Source: an uncultured Lachnospiraceae bacterium
GTDB lineage: Bacteria; Bacillota; Clostridia; Lachnospirales; Lachnospiraceae
Assembly (NCBI GenBank): GCA_910577655.1
Contig: CAJTOW010000005.1
Span: 12,700-76,699 of the forward strand
Reading direction: 5' to 3'
DNA length: 64,000 nucleotides
Below, piece after piece: positions 8,470 to 16,239 of the stretch. The position numbers were made by a program, and so were the translations under genes. The notes beneath the pieces were generated by a model. The model was not told the DNA's origin, did not search any database, and saw only the letters and a program-made list of their open reading frames with translations. The stretch's first letter is position 1. The number at the start of each line of letters is the position of its first letter.

Positions 8470-8579
8470 GCAATCATTGCGGAGTGACTGTCGCCCTTTT
8501 ACGGATGTCAGACATTTATTTGGGCCTGTTCCGGGAAGCAGGGGGCGGATCATTTCCAGAAAGGTGGATCATATAGTTT

Positions 8580-9767
8580 ATGGATAAAGTGATATATTTA
8601 GATAATGCAGCGACCACAAAGACCCGTCCGGAAGTAGTGGAGGCTATGCTTCCGTATTTTACCGAATACTACGGAAATCCCTCCTCTGTCTACGAGTTCT
8701 CTACACCTGTGAAGAAGGCAGTGGCCCAGGCCAGGGAGATTCTTGCCGCCTCCATCGGGGCCAAGCCCAATGAGATCTATTTCACAGCCGGCGGCTCCGA
8801 GGGTGACAACTGGGCCATCAAGGCCACGGCAGACGCTTACCAGAATAAGGGAAAACACATCATCACCAGCAGGGTCGAGCACCATGCGGTGCTGCACACC
8901 TGCCAGTATCTGGAACAGCACGGTTTTGAGGTGACCTATCTGGATGTGGATGAGCATGGTGTGGTGAAGCTGGAGGATTTAAAGGCAGCCATACGCCCGG
9001 ATACCATCCTGATCACCATCATGTTTGCCAACAATGAGATCGGTACCATCCAGCCGGTGAAGGAGATCGGCCAGATCGCCAGGGAACACGGGATTCTGTT
9101 CCACACCGATGCGGTTCAGGCCTACGGCCATGTGCCGGTAAATGTGGACGAATACTGCATCGATATGCTCAGTACCAGCGGCCACAAGATCAACGGCCCC
9201 AAGGGCATCGGCTTCCTCTATATCCGCACGGGCGTGAAGATACGCTCCTTTGTCCACGGCGGCGCCCAGGAGCGCAAGCGCCGTGCCGGCACGGAGAATG
9301 TACCCGGCATCGTGGGATACGGTGAAGCGGCAAAGCTGGCCATGGCTACCATGGAGGAGCGCGCGGCGAAGGAAAGCTCCCTGCGGGATTATCTGATGGA
9401 ACGGATTATGAAGGAGGTTCCCTATACCAGGATCAATGGAGACTGTAAGATGCGCCTCCCCAACAATGCCAACTTTGCCTTCCAGTTTATTGAGGGAGAA
9501 TCTCTGCTGATCATGCTGGACGGCAAGGGAATATGCGGCTCCAGCGGCTCCGCCTGCACTTCCGGCTCCCTGGATCCCTCCCATGTGCTGCTGGCCATCG
9601 GCCTGCCCCATGAGATTGCCCATGGTTCCCTGCGTCTGACTCTCAGTGAGGAGAATACCAGGGAAGAGATGGACTATGTGGTGGAGAACATCAAGGCCAT
9701 TGTCCAGCGTCTGAGGGATATGTCGCCGCTGTATGAGGACTTTGTGAAAAATCAGGCAAAGCAGTAG
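8580..9767 (+). CDS. nifS: Cysteine desulfurase NifS
   Basis: A 395-residue class V aminotransferase that removes sulfur from cysteine for Fe-S clusters and tRNA thiolation. Visible features: YLDNAATTKTRPEV at the N-terminus, TAGGSEGDNWAIKA, the PLP-contacting SRVEHHAVLHTC, the Schiff-base lysine in TSGHKINGPKG (~residue 205), and the catalytic cysteine loop SSGSACTSGS (~residue 325). The long SGSACTSG loop marks the NifS/IscS group I type. It heads an operon with a NifU scaffold and MnmA, matching a role in supplying sulfur to both. Confidence 0.95.
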   Translation: MDKVIYLDNAATTKTRPEVVEAMLPYFTEYYGNPSSVYEFSTPVKKAVAQAREILAASIGAKPNEIYFTAGGSEGDNWAIKATADAYQNKGKHIITSRVEHHAVLHTCQYLEQHGFEVTYLDVDEHGVVKLEDLKAAIRPDTILITIMFANNEIGTIQPVKEIGQIAREHGILFHTDAVQAYGHVPVNVDEYCIDMLSTSGHKINGPKGIGFLYIRTGVKIRSFVHGGAQERKRRAGTENVPGIVGYGEAAKLAMATMEERAAKESSLRDYLMERIMKEVPYTRINGDCKMRLPNNANFAFQFIEGESLLIMLDGKGICGSSGSACTSGSLDPSHVLLAIGLPHEIAHGSLRLTLSEENTREEMDYVVENIKAIVQRLRDMSPLYEDFVKNQAKQ

Positions 9768-9816
9768 GATACACAGCCGGATAATTGCATATAGAAAGAT
9801 TAAGAGGAGATCAGTA

Positions 9817-10254
9817 ATGTATACAGAGAAAGTGATGGATCATTTCCAGAACCCGAGAAACGTGGGGGAGATTGAGAATGCAAGCGGTGTCGGTACCGTA
9901 GGCAACGCCAAATGCGGGGATATCATGCGGATATTCCTGGATATTGATGAGAACCAGATCATCCGGGACGTGAAGTTCAAGACCTTTGGCTGCGGCGCGG
10001 CCGTGGCCACCAGCAGTATGGCCACGGAGCTGGTGAAGGGCAAGAGTGTCCAGGAGGCCATGACCGTCACAAATAAGGCTGTGATGGAGGCCCTGGACGG
10101 GCTGCCGCCGGTGAAGGTACATTGTTCCCTGCTGGCCGAGGAGGCCATTCATGCAGCCTTGTGGGACTATGCCCAGAAGCACGGAATCGAGATCCAGGGG
10201 CTGGAGAAGCCTAAGACAGATATCGGCGAGGAAGAAGAGGAAGAAGAGTATTAA
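9817..10254 (+). CDS. nifU: Iron-sulfur cluster scaffold NifU/IscU-like
   Basis: A 145-residue scaffold of the IscU/NifU N-terminal type. The three cluster-ligand cysteines are visible in GNAKCGDIM (~34), KTFGCGAAVATSSM (~59) and VKVHCSLLAEEAI (~103). The usual ~125-residue domain is followed by an acidic tail, GEEEEEEEY. It follows nifS by 49 bp with an AAGAGGAGA ribosome site, and its stop codon shares one base with the mnmA start (TAATG), which indicates translational coupling. Confidence 0.93.
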   Translation: MYTEKVMDHFQNPRNVGEIENASGVGTVGNAKCGDIMRIFLDIDENQIIRDVKFKTFGCGAAVATSSMATELVKGKSVQEAMTVTNKAVMEALDGLPPVKVHCSLLAEEAIHAALWDYAQKHGIEIQGLEKPKTDIGEEEEEEEY

Positions 10255-11330
10255 TGCAGAAAAAAGTGGTGGTTGGTATGTCAGGCGGCGTCGATTCATC
10301 GGTGGCCGCCTGGCTTTTACAGAAGCAGGGATATGAGGTAACAGGAGTCACCATGAAGATCTGGCAGGACGAGGAAATGTCCATTGAAGAGGAGAATGGC
10401 GGCTGCTGCGGCCTCAGCGCGGTAGAGGATGCCCGCCGTGTCGCATGGCAGCTGGGGATCCCCTATTATGTCATGAATTTTAAAAAGGAGTTCCGGAATC
10501 ATGTGGTGGATTATTTCATTAACGAATACATTCATGGCAGAACCCCCAACCCCTGTATCGCGTGCAACCGTTTCGTCAAATGGGAGGCCCTGCTGGACAG
10601 GAGTCTGGCCCTGGGGGCGGATTTCATAGCTACCGGCCATTATGCCCAGGTGGAGCGTCTGGCCAATGGACGCTATGCCCTTCGCAAGTCGGCTACAGCA
10701 GCCAAGGATCAGACCTATGCCCTCTACAATCTGACCCAGGAGCAGCTTTCACGCACCCTGATGCCTGTGGGCTCCTATACCAAGGAGGAGATCCGCCGGA
10801 TGGCCGGGGAGCTGGATCTGCAGGTGGCTCACAAGCCGGACAGCCAGGAGATCTGCTTTATCCCTGATCACGATTATGCCCGGTTTATCCGGGAGCACAC
10901 AGCCAGCCCCCTTCCTATCGGCAATTTCGTGGATCTGGAAGGCCGTGTGCTGGGACGTCACGCAGGCATCACCCATTACACCATAGGCCAGCGCAAAGGC
11001 CTGAACCTGGCTATGGGCCGCCCGGTATTCGTGGTGGAGATCCGCCCGGAGACCAATGAGGTGGTCATCGGAGACAGCGAAGATGTATTTACAGATTCCC
11101 TGGTCTGCGATAGAATAAACTGGATGGCAGTGGACGGCCTCCATGGACAGACTATGGAGGTAGATGCCAGAATACGTTATAACCACAAGGGTGCACCCTG
11201 CACGATCCGCCAGATCGGGGAAGATCTGGTGGAATGCCGGTTCCGGGACAAGGTCCGTGCCGTGACACCGGGACAGGCAGTGGTGTTCTATGACGGAGAT
11301 TATGTAGTTGGAGGTGGAACGATCCGGTGA
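10254..11330 (+). CDS. mnmA: tRNA 2-thiouridylase MnmA
   Basis: A 358-residue enzyme that adds sulfur at C2 of U34 in Lys, Glu and Gln tRNAs. The ATP PP-loop GMSGGVDSSVAAWLL lies at the N-terminus, the first catalytic cysteine in NPCIACNRFVKW (~102), and the second in KPDSQEICFIPD (~200). HYTIGQRKGL matches the tRNA-binding region. Its place behind nifS-nifU fits a direct sulfur relay from the desulfurase. The last four bases overlap the next gene's GTG start. Confidence 0.96.
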   Translation: MQKKVVVGMSGGVDSSVAAWLLQKQGYEVTGVTMKIWQDEEMSIEEENGGCCGLSAVEDARRVAWQLGIPYYVMNFKKEFRNHVVDYFINEYIHGRTPNPCIACNRFVKWEALLDRSLALGADFIATGHYAQVERLANGRYALRKSATAAKDQTYALYNLTQEQLSRTLMPVGSYTKEEIRRMAGELDLQVAHKPDSQEICFIPDHDYARFIREHTASPLPIGNFVDLEGRVLGRHAGITHYTIGQRKGLNLAMGRPVFVVEIRPETNEVVIGDSEDVFTDSLVCDRINWMAVDGLHGQTMEVDARIRYNHKGAPCTIRQIGEDLVECRFRDKVRAVTPGQAVVFYDGDYVVGGGTIR

Positions 11331-12712
11331 GAAGAGAAAAGACAGGAAATGTCCAGGCGTCCGGACGTCTGGGAAGGATTCTGAAAAACAGCAACAGACG
11401 CTTTCTGCTGGCAGGAGCTGTACTGTCAGCTGCCATACTGGCAGGAGGCTGCCAGGGGCAGAAGTATGAGAAGATAGGGCTGGGGGCAATGGAGTCCCGA
11501 ACCGGGAACGAGACGGAAAGCCCGGGCCGGACCATATCAGATCAGGTTATGGCGGAGAAAGCAGCAAACGAGACGGACCAGACAGTGGCCGGGGAAGTTT
11601 CCGGCCAGTCAGAAAATGCATATGAGTTAGAAAGCAGCACTGTGGAATTTGGTTCTACCAGGGAGACTGTACTGGCTATGGAGAGCCGCGATGAGACAGT
11701 ATACGTCAATGCTACAGACTTAAATGTCCGCAAAGCCCCCCAGACCAATGCCCAGGTAGTGACCCGGCTGAATACCGGCGCACAGCTGAGGCGGACCGGA
11801 TATACCGCCGAGTGGAGCCGGGTGATCTGGCAGGAGCAGGAGTGCTATGTGGCTTCCCGTTTCCTGACTACGCAGATCCCTCAGGTACCGGCGCCTCCCG
11901 CGGCCGGCAGTGCCGGGGGAGACAGCGGGGCAGGATCAGCCGCCAGCGGAACAGGGACTCAGGAGGGAGCGGTAGGACTGAACCCTGACTGGAAATACGC
12001 CGGATATGCAAAGATATCCTCCGGACAGGCGGTGCTCTACCGGGCCGGTGAGAAACGGAGAGGGAAGGTGGTCTGCGTCAATGCAGGACACGGCACCAGC
12101 GGCGGCTCCAGTGTCAAGACCCAGTGCCATCCCGACGGTACTCCCAAGGTTACCGGAGGAACCACCGGAGCAGGCGCCACCTCGGCAGTGGCCGTGTCCA
12201 GCGGTATGCAGTTTGCAGACGGCACCCCTGAGGCAAAAGTGACCCTGGCCATGGCCAAAGCCTTAAAGGACCGGCTTCTGGCAAGGGGCTATGATGTACT
12301 GATGATCCGGGAATCGGACGACGTGCAGCTGGACAACATTGCCCGTACAGTCATTGCCAACAATATGGCAGACTGCCATATCGCTCTTCACTGGGATTCC
12401 ACAAGCAGCGATAAGGGCGCATTCTATATGAGCGTTCCCAATGTGGCTTCCTACCGTGCCATGGAGCCGGTAGCCTCCCACTGGCAGGAGCACCATGCAT
12501 TGGGCGACAGCCTGATTGCCGGACTCCAGGGAGCAGGTGTGAAGATCTTTTCCAACGGAAAGATGGAGATGGATCTGACCCAGACTTCCTACTCCACGGT
12601 TCCTTCCATTGATATCGAGCTGGGCGACAAGGCATCGGATCATTCGGCAGCGACCCTGGACAGGCTGGCCGGAGGGCTGGCAGATGGGGTGGAGCTGTTC
12701 TTTGGAAGATAG
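11327..12712 (+). CDS. N-acetylmuramoyl-L-alanine amidase lipoprotein with SH3 domain
   Basis: A 461-residue exported cell-wall hydrolase. After a basic 25-residue leader comes a hydrophobic stretch ending in the lipobox LAGGC (Cys42), so it is probably a lipid-anchored surface protein. A low-complexity Ser/Glu-rich linker is followed by a bacterial SH3 domain (VNATDLNVRKAPQTNAQVV, ~125-187), a Gly/Ala/Ser linker, and an Amidase_3 domain (~248-461). The last has zinc-ligand motifs VNAGHGT, IALHWDS and the catalytic SIDIELGD. Starts at GTG 11327 within the mnmA stop (GTGA), so it is coupled to a tRNA-modification operon of unrelated function. Confidence 0.88.
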   Translation: MRREKTGNVQASGRLGRILKNSNRRFLLAGAVLSAAILAGGCQGQKYEKIGLGAMESRTGNETESPGRTISDQVMAEKAANETDQTVAGEVSGQSENAYELESSTVEFGSTRETVLAMESRDETVYVNATDLNVRKAPQTNAQVVTRLNTGAQLRRTGYTAEWSRVIWQEQECYVASRFLTTQIPQVPAPPAAGSAGGDSGAGSAASGTGTQEGAVGLNPDWKYAGYAKISSGQAVLYRAGEKRRGKVVCVNAGHGTSGGSSVKTQCHPDGTPKVTGGTTGAGATSAVAVSSGMQFADGTPEAKVTLAMAKALKDRLLARGYDVLMIRESDDVQLDNIARTVIANNMADCHIALHWDSTSSDKGAFYMSVPNVASYRAMEPVASHWQEHHALGDSLIAGLQGAGVKIFSNGKMEMDLTQTSYSTVPSIDIELGDKASDHSAATLDRLAGGLADGVELFFGR

Positions 12713-12715
12713 TGG

Positions 12716-12783
12716 CTGACGCCTGGGGCTTCTTGTCCCCGATGCTTTTCGGGGACAAGAAGATGCGCCCCGTGAACAGTAAC
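12716..12783. repeat. Partial copy of host palindromic repeat; possible 3' hairpin
   Basis: CTTCTTGTCCCC (12729-12740) and GGGGACAAGAAG (12751-12762) pair perfectly, and one more G-C pair closes the loop. Flanking CTGACGCCTGGGG and GCGCCCCGTGAACAGTAAC match the right half of the other copies. It begins four bases after the amidase stop and may serve as its transcript end, although no T-run follows. Confidence 0.7.
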
Positions 12784-12822
12784 GATATGTTGCCAGACAG
12801 GCTGTAATTTAGCGAAAAGCAG

Positions 12823-12851
12823 TTTACAAGCTTCGCCAGAACGTGTATAAT
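12823..12851 (+). promoter_or_regulatory. Promoter of tRNA-Ser
   Basis: TTTACA (12823-12828), a 17-bp spacer and TATAAT (12846-12851) lie 60 bp before the tRNA. It remains intact after prophage insertion. Confidence 0.8.
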
Positions 12852-12910
12852 TAAGAAAGCAGAGTTCTCTTGCAAGGGTGCAAAGACTTTGGCATACTTG
12901 TAATGAAATT

Positions 12911-13002
12911 GGAGACGTAGCGAAGAGGCCGTAACGCGGCACACTCGAAATGTGTTTGTCGGGGTTAAACCTGGCACGAGGGTTCGAATCCCTCCGTCTC
13001 CG
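12911..13002 (+). tRNA. tRNA-Ser (CGA anticodon)
   Basis: A 92-nt class II tRNA. Acceptor arms GGAGACG and CGTCTCC pair, with G as discriminator. The anticodon loop is CTCGAAA (CGA, reading UCG), closed by GCACA/TGTGT. A long variable arm and the T-arm GAGGGTTCGAATCCCTC are present. No CCA is encoded. The prophage is inserted in its 3' end, and the copy here is complete because the phage att core restores the last bases. Confidence 0.95.
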
Positions 13003-13005
13003 TTT
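12978..13005. other. attL core (left prophage attachment site)
   Basis: A 28-bp sequence from the 3' side of the tRNA-Ser T-arm through CGTCTCCG and three Ts is identical to 60159-60186. Identity breaks at both ends (C versus T on the left, T versus C on the right), which defines the core. Confidence 0.92.
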
Positions 13006-13010
13006 TTTAG

Positions 13011-13063
13011 GAATCCCCGGAAAACCTGGTTTTCGTTGAAAATCAAAGGTTTTCCGGGGATTC
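13011..13063 (+). other. Phage-borne hairpin mimicking the displaced tRNA terminator
   Basis: A perfect 17-bp stem, from GAATCCCCGG at 13011 to CCGGGGATTC ending at 13063, lies six bases after attL. The sequence resembles the host terminator after attR (60194-60246): both have TCCCCGGAAA, a T-rich loop with GTTGAAAA/TTTGAAAA, and TTCCGGGGATT. It probably ends or processes the tRNA-Ser transcript now that the original terminator lies 47 kb away. It has six Ts before but none directly after the stem. Confidence 0.65.
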
Positions 13064-13118
13064 TAAATATACATTAATCGGTTTAAATCATACAAAAAGA
13101 CATGTAAAACAGCAAGAG

Positions 13119-13150
13119 TATCACACGAAATATCACACGATATCACACGC
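13119..13150. repeat. Left integrase arm-site candidates (three TATCACACG repeats)
   Basis: TATCACACGA at 13119-13128 and 13131-13140, and TATCACACGC at 13141-13150, all in the same orientation, lie 114 bp inside attL and overlap the integrase 3' end. Two more copies lie just inside attR. Short direct repeats on both sides of a core are typical of tyrosine-integrase arm binding sites. Confidence 0.65.
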
Positions 13151-14161
13151 TATTTTGTCGAAATGTTCGTTGATCTTTTTGTTCTGCCGGACAGTTTCGA
13201 TATCGATTGCATTTCTGTATACGCTCTTCATTACATTGTCACTGGCCCATCCGCCGCGCTGGAGAATATACTGGTCAGGCACCCCGATCGCGTGCATGAT
13301 GGACGCGGCATAATGCCGAAGATCGTGGAAGCGGAAATGGGGAAGTCCGGCCTTCCGGATCGCCACCTTAAAGCGGTTACTTACCCCATCGGGGTCAAGC
13401 CTAATGATTCTCCCGGTTCTTCCTTTTATCTTCTGGACGACAAACTCCGGGTATTCAATAACGCGGTACGAGCTGTATGTCTTTGGCTGTTTTATGTGCC
13501 ACTGCCGGTCGGGGCCAGGAACCATGCTTTTGGTCACGGATACTTTGTTTCCCTTTATATCAGATGCTTCCAGGGCACAAATTTCGCCCCGGCGCATGGG
13601 GCCGAATGCTGCCAGCAGAACAGCAATCTCCAGCTCTGTTCCTGCTATCACGCTTAAGAGCTGTTTAAGATCATCGTCAGATGGGCAGTAAAGCTCCGGG
13701 CGCTTCTTTTCCGGCAATGTAACCTTAAGATGCAGATCCGGCGCGAACATGTCGACAGTGGCCGAGAAAAGTCCGTATACATTCCGCACAGTTTTGGGAG
13801 AAAGCTTTTTGGAGAGATCACTGATCCATATCTGTACTTTGGTACTGTCCAGTTCATCAAGATACAGTTCCCCTATTTCCTTTAACTGGTTGTTCTGCAT
13901 TCTTACATAGCCCCTTATGGTGCTGGGTGATAAGACCCCAGCCTTGGCATCGATATAACGGCTTACTGCGTCAAACAGCGTGATTCTTCCAGATCGTTTC
14001 TCTGCTTTCCTGGCCTTCCACTGGGCGGCCAGATACCGGGCTTCCTGTTTGGTGGGGGCGGTGAAGGATTTGTAATGTTTCTTTCCGGCAGTATCTGTGT
14101 AATCATATACCTGGATGCGGATATTGCCGGAGGGTAGTTCGTTCTTTTTCTTTCTTGCCAT
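13133..14161 (-). CDS. int: Tyrosine recombinase / phage integrase
   Basis: 342 residues when started at ATG 14161, which follows AGGAGGATGAT; a longer in-frame start at 14197 has no such site. An AP2-like arm-binding region (YKSFTAPTKQEARYLAAQW, ~30-50) is followed by a core-binding SAM-like domain (~65-150) and the catalytic domain. The catalytic set is visible: Arg in GPMRRGEICAL (~200), HFRFHDLRHYAAS (~280), GGWAS where His is often found, and the Tyr nucleophile in MKSVYRNAI (~317). It acts at the tRNA-Ser att core. Its stop codon lies inside the TATCACACGA repeats. Confidence 0.95.
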   Translation of the reverse strand: MARKKKNELPSGNIRIQVYDYTDTAGKKHYKSFTAPTKQEARYLAAQWKARKAEKRSGRITLFDAVSRYIDAKAGVLSPSTIRGYVRMQNNQLKEIGELYLDELDSTKVQIWISDLSKKLSPKTVRNVYGLFSATVDMFAPDLHLKVTLPEKKRPELYCPSDDDLKQLLSVIAGTELEIAVLLAAFGPMRRGEICALEASDIKGNKVSVTKSMVPGPDRQWHIKQPKTYSSYRVIEYPEFVVQKIKGRTGRIIRLDPDGVSNRFKVAIRKAGLPHFRFHDLRHYAASIMHAIGVPDQYILQRGGWASDNVMKSVYRNAIDIETVRQNKKINEHFDKIACDIV

Positions 14162-14326
14162 CGTATCATCCTCCTGAAAATGGGTATAAAAATACACCTC
14201 TTGCCAAGGTGCTCCAGGGATGATATAATTTCTATGCGATTGAAGATTATATCTTTCTGGAGCAGTCCAGCAAGAGAAATCTATGTAAAGCCGTCTGGTG
14301 CGCCAACATCAGGCGGTTTTGCATAT

Positions 14327-14355
14327 TTGACAATTGGGGCTGGATCGTGTATAAT
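14327..14355 (+). promoter_or_regulatory. Strong promoter of antisense RNA (Hol-Tox locus 1)
   Basis: A consensus TTGACA (14327-14332) with a 17-bp spacer and TATAAT (14350-14355). No protein start with a ribosome site follows before the terminator at 14423-14474, so it should make a short untranslated RNA. Confidence 0.85.
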
Positions 14356-14361
14356 ATGCTT

Positions 14362-14474
14362 AACAAGACAGCCGGAAGGTGAGTGCAAGTCACCCGTCCC
14401 GGTGAATAAGCTTCAAACTATTAAGAAATAGCCGTCTACTTTTTTCGGGAGCAGGACGGCTATTTCTTATTTTT
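14362..14474 (+). ncRNA. Predicted antisense RNA antitoxin of Hol-Tox locus 1
   Basis: The predicted ~113-nt RNA runs from the strong promoter to an intrinsic terminator: AAGAAATAGCCGTC (14423-14436) pairs perfectly with GACGGCTATTTCTT (14455-14468), followed by ATTTTT. The 5' part can form a GGTGA/TCACC hairpin. Its 3' end is complementary to the last codons of the opposing toxin gene, as in txpA/RatA- and bsrG-type pairs. Ends are inferred from sequence only. Confidence 0.7.
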
Positions 14475-14543
14475 CAGATTCAGAATCGCGACGATCAGAA
14501 GACCGGCGGTCAAAATGACCATGAATTCCTCATATGTACTCAT
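14460..14543 (-). CDS. Hol-Tox family type I toxin (27 aa), locus 1
   Basis: A 27-residue peptide, MSTYEEFMVILTAGLL... ending ...NLKNKK. It has one membrane helix and a Lys-rich tail, matching the putative holin-like toxin family (PF16935) common in Firmicute prophages. AAAAGGGGTGAT lies before the ATG at 14543. The stop codon lies within the terminator stem of the converging antisense RNA. Such peptides damage the membrane when made in excess. It lies between the integrase and the lysogeny genes, so it may stabilise the prophage. Too short for standard gene callers. Confidence 0.8.
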   Translation of the reverse strand: MSTYEEFMVILTAGLLIVAILNLKNKK

Positions 14544-14612
14544 AATAATCACCCCTTTTCCGCAAGACTCGGAACGGGTGAGAGCACGTCCCCCGGCTGC
14601 CCGGGTAAGCAT

Positions 14613-14640
14613 ATTATATTGTCAGGGTGCAAAGCAGTAA
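14613..14640 (-). promoter_or_regulatory. Promoter of Hol-Tox 1 mRNA
   Basis: On the minus strand TATAAT occupies 14618-14613, with TTACTG (14640-14635) 16 bp upstream. The bases from -10 onward (TATAATATGCTTA, then CAGCCGG, then CACCCGTTCCG) closely repeat those of the opposing antisense promoter, making the two leaders near-mirror images on DNA. Confidence 0.65.
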
Positions 14641-14645
14641 CTGGA

Positions 14646-14969
14646 TCAGGCGATCTCCTCGATATGCTGCTTGATTCGGCGGATTTCATTCTCCATTCTG
14701 GTTACCCGCAGGAGCAGCATTTCCTTTTCATTCTCCACCCGGAGGGCGTCATCCAGCTTCCGGGAGAGATCAAGATGGCCCTCAGCTATAATGGCGATTT
14801 CCTTGTTGGTTTCATTTTCCAGGGTCAGTTGGATTTCCGTTACTTTTCCTTCAAGGTTATCCATCCTGGAGTCCATCTTGTCAAGCCTTTCGTGTATGGG
14901 TTTATTCAGTTCCCCCACAGTTTTACTTACGATTTCAGTTATCATTTCCAGATCTTTCTTTTCTAACAT
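14646..14969 (-). CDS. Coiled-coil phage protein of unknown function
   Basis: A 107-residue, highly charged protein that is almost entirely heptad-like helix (HERLDKMDSRMDNLEGKVTEIQLTLEN, LRVTRMENEIRRIKQHIEEIA). It has no catalytic motif or membrane segment. An AGGAGGATAAAG ribosome site precedes ATG 14969. Similar short coiled-coil proteins are frequent beside the lysogeny genes of clostridial prophages, with no assigned role. The 140-bp gap upstream holds a small open frame ending MGKVIGKPEGPYEVVSD without its own start signals, possibly a gene remnant. Confidence 0.65.
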   Translation of the reverse strand: MLEKKDLEMITEIVSKTVGELNKPIHERLDKMDSRMDNLEGKVTEIQLTLENETNKEIAIIAEGHLDLSRKLDDALRVENEKEMLLLRVTRMENEIRRIKQHIEEIA

Positions 14970-15110
14970 TTCTTTATCCTCCTTTCGTTTTTTAACTAAT
15001 CACTGACAACCTCATATGGTCCTTCCGGCTTCCCGATCACCTTTCCCATGCAGACAATATTATCGTATTCTGATACCCGGATATTTGGGTGACGATGGTG
15101 CTAAATTGAC

Positions 15111-15758
15111 CTATCTAACTTTAATATGTAAATTTTTATTCCCAGCTGAAATAACTAAAATAAGTTCCTCTTCACTGGAAGCTACTGAATCAGGAATTTC
15201 AAATGCTACAACACCGCTTTTAGTTGATAAAGGATTAACGCTGGTATTGTGCAGATCTTTACTATATCCCAATAATTGTGTGGCGCTAAATTCATAATCG
15301 TTCTGGTAAAGAATTTTTGCAGATATAGAGTCTGCCATTCCAAAGTTTGGTAAAAAGGTAGATGCGTTCTTCCCATTATTAGTTACAGCGATTTCGATAG
15401 CCAGATATTTGTTGCCTTCTTCTGGGTTGAATCCGGCAAAGTCATTTTCTTTAATTCGTTCTGATATTTCCGCATTTGTAACGATTATGCCCCAGTCATC
15501 AAGAGAACCTTCTTCGTTAAGGGCTAGTACAGACTCAGATGGAACGCCTGCTGTATCTTCAGATTCTGTTTCGACGATCGATTCTGTTTCTTCAAGAGCT
15601 TTTTTTAATTCGTCGTTTTCCGCCTGCAAGGATTCAACTTGTGCCTTTAAGCTTTCAATCTCTGCAGAGTTGTCTGGAGGGGTAGTAGCGGGAGTCGAGC
15701 ACCCGCTTACGCTTAACATAATACCTAAAGTGACTGCTGCTAAAAACTTTCTTTTCAT
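15111..15758 (-). CDS. Exported lipoprotein, DUF4352-like
   Basis: 215 residues from ATG 15758; an ATG nine bases upstream sits too close to the ribosome site. A signal peptide ends in the lipobox VSGC (Cys ~20). Then comes a coiled coil (AEIESLKAQVESLQAENDELKKALEE), an acidic spacer, and an immunoglobulin-like beta domain (~85-215) with YLAIEIAVTNNGKNASTFLPNF, which resembles the DUF4352 type found in surface lipoproteins. Expressed from the lysogeny-side strand, so it may alter the lysogen's surface, for example in superinfection exclusion; this is inferred. Its AT-rich composition differs from the prophage's structural genes. Confidence 0.7.
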   Translation of the reverse strand: MKRKFLAAVTLGIMLSVSGCSTPATTPPDNSAEIESLKAQVESLQAENDELKKALEETESIVETESEDTAGVPSESVLALNEEGSLDDWGIIVTNAEISERIKENDFAGFNPEEGNKYLAIEIAVTNNGKNASTFLPNFGMADSISAKILYQNDYEFSATQLLGYSKDLHNTSVNPLSTKSGVVAFEIPDSVASSEEELILVISAGNKNLHIKVR

Positions 15759-15795
15759 AATATACATCCTCTCTTTTGGATTTTTATTAAAAAGC

Positions 15796-16239
15796 CTAAT
15801 GGCTGTTTAATCTCAGTTCAATCAGTTCCCTCGGATATCCCGTACAACTGCAAAAATATTCCTGGGTATATCCTGCATAACTTGATAACATATCATCAGT
15901 GATCAATAGATATGCCGCAAATAGGTTGGCCTGCCGTTCAATTTTTGAAGTTAGTAGCAGAGTCTTACTGCTCATAAACGCACAGTTCTCTTTTACATGC
16001 AGAATAGCATGTCCTAATTCATGTGCCATAACTACCTTGGCAAAATTATCTTCGAGATTGGAATTTATATATATACACTTATGTCTTTTCAGGTATTTAT
16101 AATATCCTGAAATCCTGCCAAGCGGATACCGGAATACTTCTATATTCAGATAATCAGCTATCACAAAGGGGTCATTGGTTCCGCACAGTCTGGTGTAATA
16201 TTGAATGAAACGCAGTATTTTGCTGTTCAAATTTATCAC
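15796..16239 (-). CDS. ImmA/IrrE family metallopeptidase
   Basis: A ~147-residue protein with the zinc site VVMAHELGHAILH near residue 75 and a downstream IERQANLFAAYLL, as in ImmA/IrrE peptidases. These cleave a partner repressor to induce the element, as ImmA does with ImmR in ICEBs1. The gene directly follows the repressor with no gap, so the pair forms a likely induction switch. GTG 16239 abuts the repressor stop; a TTG at 16230 with AGGTGA just upstream is an equally plausible start. Confidence 0.88.
   Translation of the reverse strand: MINLNSKILRFIQYYTRLCGTNDPFVIADYLNIEVFRYPLGRISGYYKYLKRHKCIYINSNLEDNFAKVVMAHELGHAILHVKENCAFMSSKTLLLTSKIERQANLFAAYLLITDDMLSSYAGYTQEYFCSCTGYPRELIELRLNSH

Noticed and set aside
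14180..14431. 83-residue frame over the antisense RNA
   Set aside because: It crosses a consensus promoter and has no ribosome site; the RNA interpretation explains the region better.
14970..15110. Short frame ending MGKVIGKPEGPYEVVSD
   Set aside because: Protein-like, but no start codon with a ribosome site; kept only as a possible gene remnant.
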